A stretch of 6,466 nucleotides of DNA, from assembly GCA_031281685.1 (NCBI GenBank), contig JAITFA010000111.1:1-6466 (forward strand), read 5' to 3'. The position numbers were made by a program, and so were the translations under genes. This stretch comes from Treponema sp. (GTDB lineage Bacteria > Spirochaetota > Spirochaetia > Treponematales > Breznakiellaceae). Positions 1 to 5,557 of the stretch are shown one piece after another; within the stretch, counting starts at the first letter, position 1, and every line of letters starts with the position of its first letter. Under the pieces are notes generated by a model, which was given only the letters and a program-made list of their open reading frames with translations, did not search any database and was not told the origin of the DNA.

Positions 1-1994
1 AACGCGCCACTTTCTCCCAGATTAAGCGGCCCTATAAGAAGCCGGTAGATTGGATTTTCACTGGTTCCGGCACTTTGAACGGTTAAGGGGTACGCCCGCC
101 CAATATTTGATACGGCTGATTCCACCTGCTCCAAGCGGTTATAAGCGATCACTTGCAGATAATACTGTCCCGCTTCCAGACTGGCAATTGTGGGAATTGA
201 AAAAAGCGAGGTTCCCGATTTCCGCTGGGGAGTGACGGCAATTGGCGCGACAAAGGCGGATGTATCCATTAAGGACGACGCTGACTGTTGGGGCGTAGCC
301 GTAATCGGCGCGACAAATGACGAGGGGTCTGGCGTGGCGACCCGATCCGGAGCTGCTGAACGGGAAACCGTGTCAATCGGCTCAACAAATAACGAAGGGT
401 CAGACGTAGTGGCTGGAGCTGCCGGACGGGAAGCTGTATCAACTGGCTCAACAAATGTGGATGGGTCGATTGATGCCGTTGTCGGCTGTTGGGGCGTAGC
501 CGTAATCGGCGCGACAAACGATGAAGGGTCTGGCGTGGCGACCCGAGCCGGAGCTGCTGAACGGGAAACCGTGTCAATCGGCTCAACAAATAACGAAGAG
601 TCAGACATAGTGGCTGGAGCTGCCGGACGGGAAGCTGTATCAACTGGCTCAACAAATGTGGATGGGTCGATTGATGCTGTTGTCGGCTGTTGGGGCGTAG
701 CCGCAATCGGCACGACAGATGACGAGGGGTCTGGCGTGGCGACCCGAGCCGGAGCTGCTGAACGGGAAACCGTGTCAATCGGCTCAACAAATAACGAAGA
801 GTCAGGTATCTTCGTCGGTTCCACCGCTTGGGTTATACTCCTTATCCTCTGAGCTGATGCTGTTTCGCTTGTATTTTGGGACGACCCGAAGAATGAATCC
901 GGTAACGAAGCTGATGGCAGAGGCGCTATTTCCGATTCTGGTGGAAGCATGGTAAAAGTCGTTGCCTCAGGCGGACGATCCTCGGTGGGAATGAGTTTAT
1001 ATTCACTAGTACCATCTTTTGAGGGAATGGTTCCTTGGACTGTGGCCATGCTTTGAGGAGCTGATTTCGGTTCTGGCTCTGGCGCAGAAACAAGCTCTGG
1101 TTCGTCCGTTGGCGTGGATTCAGACGCAGGTGATTCCTCGCCTGTGGCTATGCTTTGAGGATCTGGCTCTGGCGCGGAAACAAGCTCTGGTTCGTCCATT
1201 ACATCAGGAGGAAGCGTTTCCGAGTCTGCCATTGTGGACATTGGGTCTGGCAGGTTGGTCTCAGGGTTATACAAATCTGTCACTGGAGTTTCGCTAATGG
1301 TTACAGGAATATCTGTCTCATTAGACGTAGTAGCCTCAGAGATTTCCGGTATCACTGTGCCGAGCTGATCCATTGGCTCAGTCCAGACGGGAGTTGGGTC
1401 CCTTGCGCTATCTTCTGTAATAGCCACATCCGGCATGGCTGGCTTGTAATCAGAATCAGCGCTCTCATTTTCTGGCGAAGCCGCTTGAGGTGTAGTATTA
1501 GGTTCCGTAACCGGTGTTTCCACAGTTTGCGACGGTTCTTTCGCCGATGGAGTGAGCGATTGTTTTAGAGGGAGAGTTCCCTGAGCAAGGGTGGAAGCAA
1601 ATTCTTCTTTGATCACTGCTTCCGGCTTGACGGAAGCAGTGTTTGGACTACCGGCCACTCTAAACGGGGAGTACGCTTCCTCCTCAGAAGGTTGCTCCAT
1701 TATTACCTTGGCATTCGTTTTCGGCAGGGCGATAGCTTCAGCCGCCTCTCGTGAAAGGGTAACTAAGAAGCTAGGATCATCAAGACCATCAATTACCATT
1801 ACGCGGATAGTTTTTTCGTTTTCAGGGTTAGTAATATCCACCAAGGTATTGAGGGGGACAGAGTTAGTAGCCGCATAATAGCCACGCTCAGAAATATGTT
1901 GACTTATTTTGGCGTCGCCCTGCTGCCACCACGAAGCGCTGATAAACAGACTAGCCGATAATATACTACACAAACAAAACGTTTGTTTTTTCAT
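1..1994 (-). CDS. Exported DPBB (RlpA-like) and SPOR domain protein with repeat-rich linker, C-terminus cut by window edge
   Basis: The frame is open from ATG at 1994 to the window edge: 664 codons without a stop, so the C-terminal end is missing. A GGGGA ribosome site lies about 6 bases upstream. Residues 1-22 (MKKQTFCLCSILSASLFISA) look like a Sec signal peptide; no lipobox is seen. Residues 38-91 (GYYAATNSVPLNTLVDITNP through TLSREAAEAIALP) match the core of the double-psi beta-barrel of RlpA-type proteins (LP-GT-V-VTN, V-V-D, DLS-AAA). The usual N-terminal part and the AAH histidine are not present. Residues about 95-600 are low-complexity P/S/T/E-rich, probably disordered, and contain the 201-bp repeat. 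From about residue 608 (GQYYLQVIAYN, later YRLLIGPLNLGESGA) the sequence fits a SPOR domain, which binds denuded septal peptidoglycan. Inferred role: a periplasmic envelope or division factor, probably not an active lytic transglycosylase. It follows the ATPase gene after a 74-base gap on the same strand; no convincing promoter of its own was seen. Confidence 0.85.
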   Translation of the reverse strand, partial: MKKQTFCLCSILSASLFISASWWQQGDAKISQHISERGYYAATNSVPLNTLVDITNPENEKTIRVMVIDGLDDPSFLVTLSREAAEAIALPKTNAKVIMEQPSEEEAYSPFRVAGSPNTASVKPEAVIKEEFASTLAQGTLPLKQSLTPSAKEPSQTVETPVTEPNTTPQAASPENESADSDYKPAMPDVAITEDSARDPTPVWTEPMDQLGTVIPEISEATTSNETDIPVTISETPVTDLYNPETNLPDPMSTMADSETLPPDVMDEPELVSAPEPDPQSIATGEESPASESTPTDEPELVSAPEPEPKSAPQSMATVQGTIPSKDGTSEYKLIPTEDRPPEATTFTMLPPESEIAPLPSASLPDSFFGSSQNTSETASAQRIRSITQAVEPTKIPDSSLFVEPIDTVSRSAAPARVATPDPSSSVVPIAATPQQPTTASIDPSTFVEPVDTASRPAAPATMSDSSLFVEPIDTVSRSAAPARVATPDPSSFVAPITATPQQPTTASIDPSTFVEPVDTASRPAAPATTSDPSLFVEPIDTVSRSAAPDRVATPDPSSFVAPITATPQQSASSLMDTSAFVAPIAVTPQRKSGTSLFSIPTIASLEAGQYYLQVIAYNRLEQVESAVSNIGRAYPLTVQSAGTSENPIYRLLIGPLNLGESGA
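285..806 (-). repeat. In-frame tandem repeat, 201-bp unit, about 2.6 copies
   Basis: Two full copies (285-485 and 486-686) and a partial third (687 to about 806) lie head to tail. By eye, copies 1 and 2 differ at 7 of 201 bases. The unit is exactly 67 codons, so a change in copy number keeps the frame. Each unit encodes three related modules of 24, 21 and 22 residues that begin FVEPI, FVAPI and FVEPV and continue with motifs such as DTVSRSAAP, TATPQQPTTA and DTASRPAAP. Including degenerate flanking copies I count nine modules in the encoded linker, between the DPBB and SPOR domains. The unit lacks stops in other frames too, which explains the long spurious ORFs seen there on both strands. Confidence 0.93.
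1069..1197 (-). repeat. Short direct repeat encoding DEPELVSAPEPxP
   Basis: Two 39-bp near-identical segments (1069-1107 and 1159-1197) lie 90 bp apart, in the same frame of the DPBB-SPOR gene. Each encodes DEPELVSAPEP followed by a charged residue and proline. An associated shorter match (GGCCATGCTTTGAGG at 1044-1058, GGCTATGCTTTGAGG at 1146-1160) indicates a second, older in-frame duplication within the linker, unrelated in sequence to the 201-bp unit. Confidence 0.8.
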
Positions 1995-2046
1995 TGAGTA
2001 TCCCCTTTTTTCAAAGTATCGGCAAAAACCGGTGGGTTTCTGAACC

Positions 2047-2071
2047 TAACGCCCCATTGGGCGGGGCGTTA
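2047..2071 (-). terminator. GC-rich hairpin at the end of the ATPase gene, possible terminator or mRNA 3' end
   Basis: A perfect 9-bp inverted repeat, TAACGCCCC (2047-2055) and GGGGCGTTA (2063-2071), encloses a 7-base loop. Its outer three bases on the right are the TAA stop codon of the ATPase gene read on the minus strand. No T-run follows on that strand, so it is not a textbook intrinsic terminator. Slightly downstream, 2039-2024 reads on the minus strand as a weak AAACC/GGTTT hairpin with a few extra T residues, which could help. It may instead be a stabilising 3' structure or partly reduce read-through into the DPBB-SPOR gene. Confidence 0.45.
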
Positions 2072-3571
2072 GCGGTGTCCCAGCATTAAAAGACCGATGT
2101 CTTCTTTTGAAGCAAGACGAGGATCTACGATACCCACCAGAGCGCCGTTGTGGATCACAATGATGCGGTCGCAGAGTTCCCGCAGTACATCAAGGTCTTC
2201 TCCGATAAAGAGTACCGCGACGCCGCGCTTTTTCCGCTCGTTGAGCATATCGTAGATGCTGTAGGACGCGCCGATGTCGAGGCCGCGTGCAGGATAGGCG
2301 GTGATAAGGAGACGAGGGTCGGTTTCTATCTCACGCCCCAGCAGAATCTTCTGGATATTGCCGCCAGAAAGTTTCTTCACAATGTGGTTAACCGAAGGCG
2401 TGGAAACCGCATAACGTTGCACGATGGTTTCAGCCTGAGTCTTACCCGAAGCGCGGTTGATAAAGATACCGGGTGTTCCGTCGTAATAGCGGAGTAACAC
2501 ATTGTCAGTGATGCTCATACCAGCCACAAGTCCCATCCCCAAACGGTCTTCAGGTATGAAACTGAGGCGTATACCCCGGTTTTTGATGGCGCGTGGCGAG
2601 AGTTTCAGCAGTTCATCCCCTTCAAAACGCACGGAACCGGAATCAGCGCGGCGCAGACCAGTGAGGATTTCGCATAGTTCCTTCTGACCGCTTCCAGCAA
2701 TACCCGCCACCCCCAGTATTTCCCCGCCGTATAGATCAAAAGATAGATCGTCAATCACCTTAGCGCCATCTTTATTACTTAAACTCAGGGAACGCACCTC
2801 CAGCATAGGTTGTTTTACTGGCGTAGAAGGCGCAGAACGGCTTATCTCAAGAGAAACGCTGGCACCCACCATCATTTCGGTCAGTTCATGTGGCGTTGTG
2901 TCGGCGGTGTTCACCGAACCAGTGAGCTGACCCCCGCGCAGTACGGTAACACGGTCACTTATCTCCATAACCTCGCCCATTTTATGCGTGATGATGATGA
3001 TTGCGCAGCCCGCGTTTCGCATGTTCCTTATGATGGCGAAGAGTCGCATGGTTTCCTGCGGGGTGAGTACAGCCGTAGGCTCATCAAGGATGAGGATAGA
3101 CGCGCCCCGGTATAAGACCTTGAGGATTTCCACAGTCTGTTTCTCACCAACAGACATATCATAGATTTTTTTGTCGTGAGGTATGTTGAGTCCGAACTCC
3201 CGCTCAAGGCGACTGATCTTTGCGGATACGGCTTTTTTGTTAAAGATATAACCTTTTTCGCCCAGACTTATGTTTTCACGGGCATTCATCACAGGTATCA
3301 GCATGAAGTGCTGGTGGACCATGCCGACGCCAGCAGCTATAGCGTCATGGGGGGAATGGAAGAAACGCGGCGATCCATCAATGTGGATGGAACCGGTGTC
3401 GGGTAGATAGATGCCGGCCAGTATATTCACCAGCGTACTCTTGCCCGAACCGTTTTCCCCTAATAGAGCGACGATTTCACCGCGCCTCACGCTTAATCCC
3501 ACATCGTCATTGGCCAGCACACTGCCAAACCGTTTAGAGATGTGTTCCATGACGATGTAAGGATTAGCCAT
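2069..3571 (-). CDS. BMP-type ABC importer ATP-binding protein with two nucleotide-binding domains
   Basis: A complete 500-residue ATPase of the tandem-domain type used by BMP-family nucleoside/purine importers and by CUT2 sugar importers such as RbsA and MglA. Domain 1 has Walker A GENGSGKST (38-46), Q-loop Q87 in VHQHF, signature MSVGEKQ (139-145), Walker B ILILDEP (159-165) and H-loop H196. The S-V-G-E signature is usual for the BMP branch. Domain 2 is degenerate as in relatives: GVAGIAGSGQ (287-296) has no P-loop Lys-Ser/Thr, the signature LSGGNIQK (401-408) is good, and the Walker B region reads LLITAYPARGLD (421-432) without Asp-Glu. Hydrolysis therefore probably occurs mainly at one site. 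The start is 2 bases after the stop of the binding-protein gene, with only a weak AGAG ribosome site, which suggests translational coupling. It acts on the cytoplasmic face of the inner membrane. No permease gene follows it here. The substrate is inferred from the neighbour. Confidence 0.95.
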   Translation of the reverse strand: MANPYIVMEHISKRFGSVLANDDVGLSVRRGEIVALLGENGSGKSTLVNILAGIYLPDTGSIHIDGSPRFFHSPHDAIAAGVGMVHQHFMLIPVMNARENISLGEKGYIFNKKAVSAKISRLEREFGLNIPHDKKIYDMSVGEKQTVEILKVLYRGASILILDEPTAVLTPQETMRLFAIIRNMRNAGCAIIIITHKMGEVMEISDRVTVLRGGQLTGSVNTADTTPHELTEMMVGASVSLEISRSAPSTPVKQPMLEVRSLSLSNKDGAKVIDDLSFDLYGGEILGVAGIAGSGQKELCEILTGLRRADSGSVRFEGDELLKLSPRAIKNRGIRLSFIPEDRLGMGLVAGMSITDNVLLRYYDGTPGIFINRASGKTQAETIVQRYAVSTPSVNHIVKKLSGGNIQKILLGREIETDPRLLITAYPARGLDIGASYSIYDMLNERKKRGVAVLFIGEDLDVLRELCDRIIVIHNGALVGIVDPRLASKEDIGLLMLGHR

Positions 3572-3573
3572 TT

Positions 3574-4719
3574 TTACTCTGGAATAGTTCCAATCACGCC
3601 CTGGACAAACCAGCCCATGTTCCAGATTTCAGTATCGCTCATTCTCGCGCCATCAGCGACCCGTTCCACATTGTTTTGGTCAAAGAGCGGTCCCATGAAG
3701 GGATCGAAAACGCCGCTAACAATCTCATTGGCTGCTTCGTGTATCATGTCGGCGGTGGCGGAGTCATTAAGCGGGGTGAGCGTATCAAGCGAGACCATAC
3801 CGCTGCTCAAGCCTTCCCAGTAGGCGCGCGATTTCCATGTGCCATTAAGGGCGCTCTTCACATCATCAACATAAAAGACTTCCCAGTGGAACACGGGCGA
3901 GGTGAGATAGGCGCGGGGCGCGGCGTTAGGTGTAGCCACATTATACCCCACGGTAAAGGCGCCTTTTTCCTGCGCGGCAAGCTGAGGCGAGGTGGTGTCC
4001 TGATGCTGGGCAATCACATCACAACCCTTGTTCAGAAGTTCAAGCGCAGCCTGCTTCTCCACTGCCGGATCAAACCAAGTGTTTGTCCAGATGACCTCGA
4101 CCGTGGCGTTGGGATTCACCGACTGCACGCCCAGAGCAAAGGCGTTGATACCACGAATCACTTCAGGAATCGGGAAAGCCGCCACATAACCGATGGTGCC
4201 TGTCGCGCTCTTACGTCCGGCGGCAATGCCTGAGAGGTAGCGCGCCTGATATATCTTGCCGAAATAGGTAGAGACATTGGGCGCGGTCTGGTACCCAGAA
4301 CAGTGAGCAAACTTTACGTTGGGGAATTCCTTGGCAACCTTGATGGTCCAGTCCATAAACCCAAAGCTGGTTGTATAGATCAGGTTACAGCCCTGATCGA
4401 TGAGGTCACGGATCGCCTTTTCGCAATCCGCGTTTGCGACCACATTTTCGATATACGCGGTCTCAACACCCAGCGCCTCAACTGCCCGCCTGCCCTTGTC
4501 GTGAGCCTGCGTATAGCCTTCGTCGTTGATCGCGCCAATGTACACAAAGCCAACCTTGAGAGCAGCCGCAGACTTCGATGTCGAGGGGCTTGATGATGAC
4601 GGGGACGCCGAACCGCTTGGGGTGGAACTGCCACTGCTTGAAGGCTCCTGCTTCTTGCCTCCCGCGAAGGCAGAAACAGCCAACGCGCAGATCATGAACA
4701 AAGTCATAAATTTTTTCAT
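3574..4719 (-). CDS. BMP-family (PF02608-type) substrate-binding protein, probable purine or nucleoside ligand
   Basis: A complete 381-residue exported binding protein. The start is set by a strong ribosome site (GAGGAGA, 4727-4733 on the plus strand) 7 bases upstream. Residues 1-19 form a Sec signal with AFA before GG. There is no lipobox cysteine at the cleavage point; the only nearby Cys is C11, inside the hydrophobic core. A Ser/Pro-rich stretch (about 26-50) looks like the tether of a spirochete lipoprotein. The mature domain begins LKVGFVYIGAINDEGYT (54-70) and has family blocks TTSFGFMDWTIKVAKEFPNV (116-135), SGYQTAPNVSTYFG (141-154), GYVAAFPIPEVIRGINAFALG (177-197, with neighbours), NTWFDPA (213-219) and NGTWKSRAYWEG (292-303). 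These belong to the BMP branch that starts GF-Y-G--ND-G and is thought to bind purine-type ligands. Ligand identity is an inference from the family. It is the first gene of the two-gene transport unit; the ATPase follows after two bases. Confidence 0.95.
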   Translation of the reverse strand: MKKFMTLFMICALAVSAFAGGKKQEPSSSGSSTPSGSASPSSSSPSTSKSAAALKVGFVYIGAINDEGYTQAHDKGRRAVEALGVETAYIENVVANADCEKAIRDLIDQGCNLIYTTSFGFMDWTIKVAKEFPNVKFAHCSGYQTAPNVSTYFGKIYQARYLSGIAAGRKSATGTIGYVAAFPIPEVIRGINAFALGVQSVNPNATVEVIWTNTWFDPAVEKQAALELLNKGCDVIAQHQDTTSPQLAAQEKGAFTVGYNVATPNAAPRAYLTSPVFHWEVFYVDDVKSALNGTWKSRAYWEGLSSGMVSLDTLTPLNDSATADMIHEAANEIVSGVFDPFMGPLFDQNNVERVADGARMSDTEIWNMGWFVQGVIGTIPE

Positions 4720-4746
4720 TCTTTAATCTCCTCTGAATGATAGGTA

Positions 4747-5058
4747 ATGCAAGCAAGTATGTTTCTTATAGAAGAAAGAATCAAGAGTAACAACGCGAGA
4801 GAAGCCGCTCATCGCAAAAAACTTACTCGTGGATGTGATAGCGAGCATACTCACATGAGCGGATATCCCGCGAGAAGAATAGCCCCAGTAACGCACGACA
4901 CAGGAACGGGAGGTATTCACAGACTGGAAGGCTACAGTGTTCAGGAGACTCGCCGTCAGGCGCAGGAAGAAGAGCGTCGTGTCTGGGAAGAGAAGTTATG
5001 GCAGGCCGAGCGTGAGAAAGTCGCGTTTCAAGAGCGCATCCAGCTTCTTGGGCGCTAA
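4747..5058 (+). CDS. Possible small charged coiled-coil protein, function unknown
   Basis: A 103-codon ORF with ATG at 4747, a stop immediately upstream in frame, and only a weak AGG ribosome site; ATG at 4759 is an alternative start. The family is not recognised. The C-terminal 45 residues (from about 60: GYSVQETRRQAQEEERRVWE and onward to QLLGR) are rich in Glu, Arg and Gln, with heptad-like spacing typical of a single coiled coil, and the codons there look ordinary for a real gene. The N-terminal half is nondescript and contains two His-Thr rich stretches. No signal peptide or membrane segment is seen. Against it: the start is 27 bases from the divergent binding-protein gene, and that gene's best promoter overlaps codons 7-16. 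It may be a genuine small gene, or the end of a decayed larger one. Confidence 0.35.
   Translation: MQASMFLIEERIKSNNAREAAHRKKLTRGCDSEHTHMSGYPARRIAPVTHDTGTGGIHRLEGYSVQETRRQAQEEERRVWEEKLWQAEREKVAFQERIQLLGR
4765..4793 (-). promoter_or_regulatory. Sigma-70-like promoter for the binding-protein/ATPase unit
   Basis: On the minus strand, TTGTTA (4793-4788) is followed after exactly 17 bases by TATAAG (4770-4765). The match is four of six for the -35 and five of six for the -10. Transcription would begin near 4758, giving a leader of about 40 bases before the ATG at 4719 and leaving the GAGGAGA site in place. A second, weaker pair on the same strand, TTGATT-17-CATACT, lies about 9 bases further downstream. 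The promoter sits inside the possible plus-strand ORF 4747-5058. Confidence 0.6.
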
Positions 5059-5206
5059 GAAACTCAGATTAATCGTCATTCTGAAATCTTGCCGATGCTC
5101 CTCTTCCTCGTCCATACCAAACAAGTAAGAATGGTTATGAAAAACCGCTTGTGATTGATCTAAGCGCAATTCTCCTATCCAATTTGTCTTGAGAATGGAA
5201 GAAGTC

Positions 5207-5240
5207 GTGCGGCGAAAAGTACACGCCGCTGATACCGCAC
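5207..5240. other. Overlapping inverted repeats that could form two exclusive hairpins
   Basis: GCGGCG (5209-5214) pairs with CGCCGC (5224-5229) around a 9-base loop. Alternatively GTGCGG (5207-5212) pairs with CCGCAC (5235-5240). The two pairings share the left arm and cannot coexist. There is no adjacent T-run on the plus strand. Nothing ties it to a known RNA family; chance is possible in a short GC-rich patch. Confidence 0.3.
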
Positions 5241-5340
5241 TTACATCAGAGGACTTTGGGGTTATTGTCTTTCATGTTTTCGCGTAAGAAACAGAATCTA
5301 ACATTTCTGTTACTCCCAACTTCCTAAGCATAAAATCTAT

Positions 5341-5351
5341 GTAAAGTTTAC
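5341..5351. promoter_or_regulatory. Palindrome GTAAAGTTTAC upstream of the promoter, candidate operator
   Basis: A perfect 11-bp inverted repeat (GTAAA-G-TTTAC) lies 19 bases before the -35 box at 5371. Its arms resemble those of the larger palindrome at 5409-5428 (GTAAGTTT/AAACTTAC). Binding of a regulator is inferred only from the symmetry and position. Confidence 0.35.
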
Positions 5352-5370
5352 GCAGAATCTTTTGGAAGTA

Positions 5371-5399
5371 TTGATACATTCCTAATGCCCGGTTATACT
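5371..5399 (+). promoter_or_regulatory. Sigma-70-like promoter for the leader ORF and FlgG-like gene
   Basis: TTGATA (5371-5376) and TATACT (5394-5399) are separated by exactly 17 bases; each hexamer matches the consensus well (TTGA-A and TATA-T). Transcription would start near 5406, about 47 bases before the leader ATG at 5453 and about 150 bases before the FlgG-like start at 5557. A consensus housekeeping promoter is not the sigma-28 type often used by late flagellar genes. Confidence 0.7.
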
Positions 5400-5408
5400 G
5401 TACTAGCT

Positions 5409-5436
5409 GTAAGTTTTGATAAACTTACGAACTTAC
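5409..5436 (+). promoter_or_regulatory. Palindrome with an extra half-site just after the transcription start, operator or 5'UTR hairpin
   Basis: GTAAGTTT (5409-5416) and AAACTTAC (5421-5428) form a perfect 8-bp inverted repeat around TGAT. A direct repeat of the right arm, AACTTAC, recurs at 5430-5436 with an 8-base period. The element spans about +4 to +31 from the predicted start point, a common repressor position. As RNA it would be an A/U-rich hairpin located about 16 bases before the leader ribosome site (GGAG, 5443-5446). Confidence 0.5.
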
Positions 5437-5452
5437 TGTTTTGGAGATCTTT

Positions 5453-5557
5453 ATGAAAAAAAGAATCCACCGTCCCTCGGAGGACTGGTTTCCCTGTTCA
5501 TCATCTTGTTGGCTGGCCGCGAAAACAGCTTGTAAACCCCAAAGGAAAATACTATAA
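5453..5557 (+). pseudogene. 34-codon leader ORF; remnant of a frameshifted signal-peptide or lipoprotein gene
   Basis: ATG at 5453 has a GGAG ribosome site 6 bases upstream and lies behind the promoter at 5371-5399. Read as is, it gives a 34-residue Cys-containing peptide (MKKRIHRPSEDWFPCSSSC, then WLAAKTACKPQRKIL) ending at TAA 5555-5557. That stop shares its last base with the ATG of the next gene (TAATG). The start codon is followed by seven A residues (5456-5462). With eight, the frame would give MKKKNPPS, then LGGLVSLFIILLAG, then RENSL and a stop at 5533-5535: a near-perfect lipoprotein signal peptide in which CGC (Arg) stands where TGC (Cys) would complete an LLAGC lipobox. This looks like a decayed lipoprotein start, though it may be translated as a coupling leader. 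Its sequence is unlike any family I know. Confidence 0.5.

Larger units (their letters stand above)
5059..5370. other. Intergenic stretch with no convincing gene
   Basis: About 310 bases follow the small coiled-coil ORF without a recognisable gene. The longest reasonable reading is a plus-strand ORF at 5195-5287 (ATG, 30 residues: MEEVVRRKVHAADTALTSED then FGVIVFHVFA). It is open upstream to 5159 and lacks a good ribosome site, so it could be a remnant. Inverted repeats are at 5207-5240 and at 5290-5296/5305-5311 (AACAGAA/TTCTGTT); neither is followed by a T-run. A TAAAAT hexamer at 5331-5336 resembles a -10 box but lacks a good -35. No tRNA, transposase end or CRISPR-like structure was seen. 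Confidence 0.5.

Noticed and set aside
269..790. Minus-strand 173-codon Arg/Leu/Gln-rich ORF
   Set aside because: Same strand as the DPBB-SPOR gene but a different frame, inside the repeat; no ribosome site, and its composition is typical of an out-of-frame reading.
285..806. CRISPR array or mobile-element repeat
   Set aside because: The copies are contiguous without spacers, translate in frame, and have no terminal inverted repeats or transposase.
190..852. Plus-strand 220-codon ORF of repeated VSIGSTNNEGS-like peptide
   Set aside because: It is antisense to the DPBB-SPOR gene; the repeat unit has no stops in several frames, so the ORF is a by-product of the 201-bp repeat.
1019..1878. Three plus-strand ORFs (1019-1297, 1155-1568, 1591-1878)
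   Set aside because: They lie antisense to the continuous DPBB-SPOR frame and have no recognisable domain; the Trp/Cys-rich composition is shadow-like.
2150..3406. Plus-strand ORFs antisense to the ATPase gene
   Set aside because: All are explained by the strongly supported ATPase frame with its Walker and signature motifs on the opposite strand.
3676..4233. 185-codon plus-strand ORF antisense to the binding-protein gene
   Set aside because: The opposite frame encodes clear BMP-family blocks; this ORF has no matching motif or ribosome site.
4478..4756. Minus-strand 92-codon ORF starting upstream of the binding-protein start
   Set aside because: It is in another frame from the binding-protein gene and loses similarity to any family; the strong GAGGAGA site belongs to the ATG at 4719.
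4723..4920. Minus-strand 65-codon ORF
   Set aside because: No domain and no ribosome site; it overlaps the leader and promoter of the binding-protein gene.
4937..5128. Plus-strand 63-codon Arg/Ser-rich ORF
   Set aside because: It is a shifted reading of the coiled-coil region of the ORF at 4747-5058.
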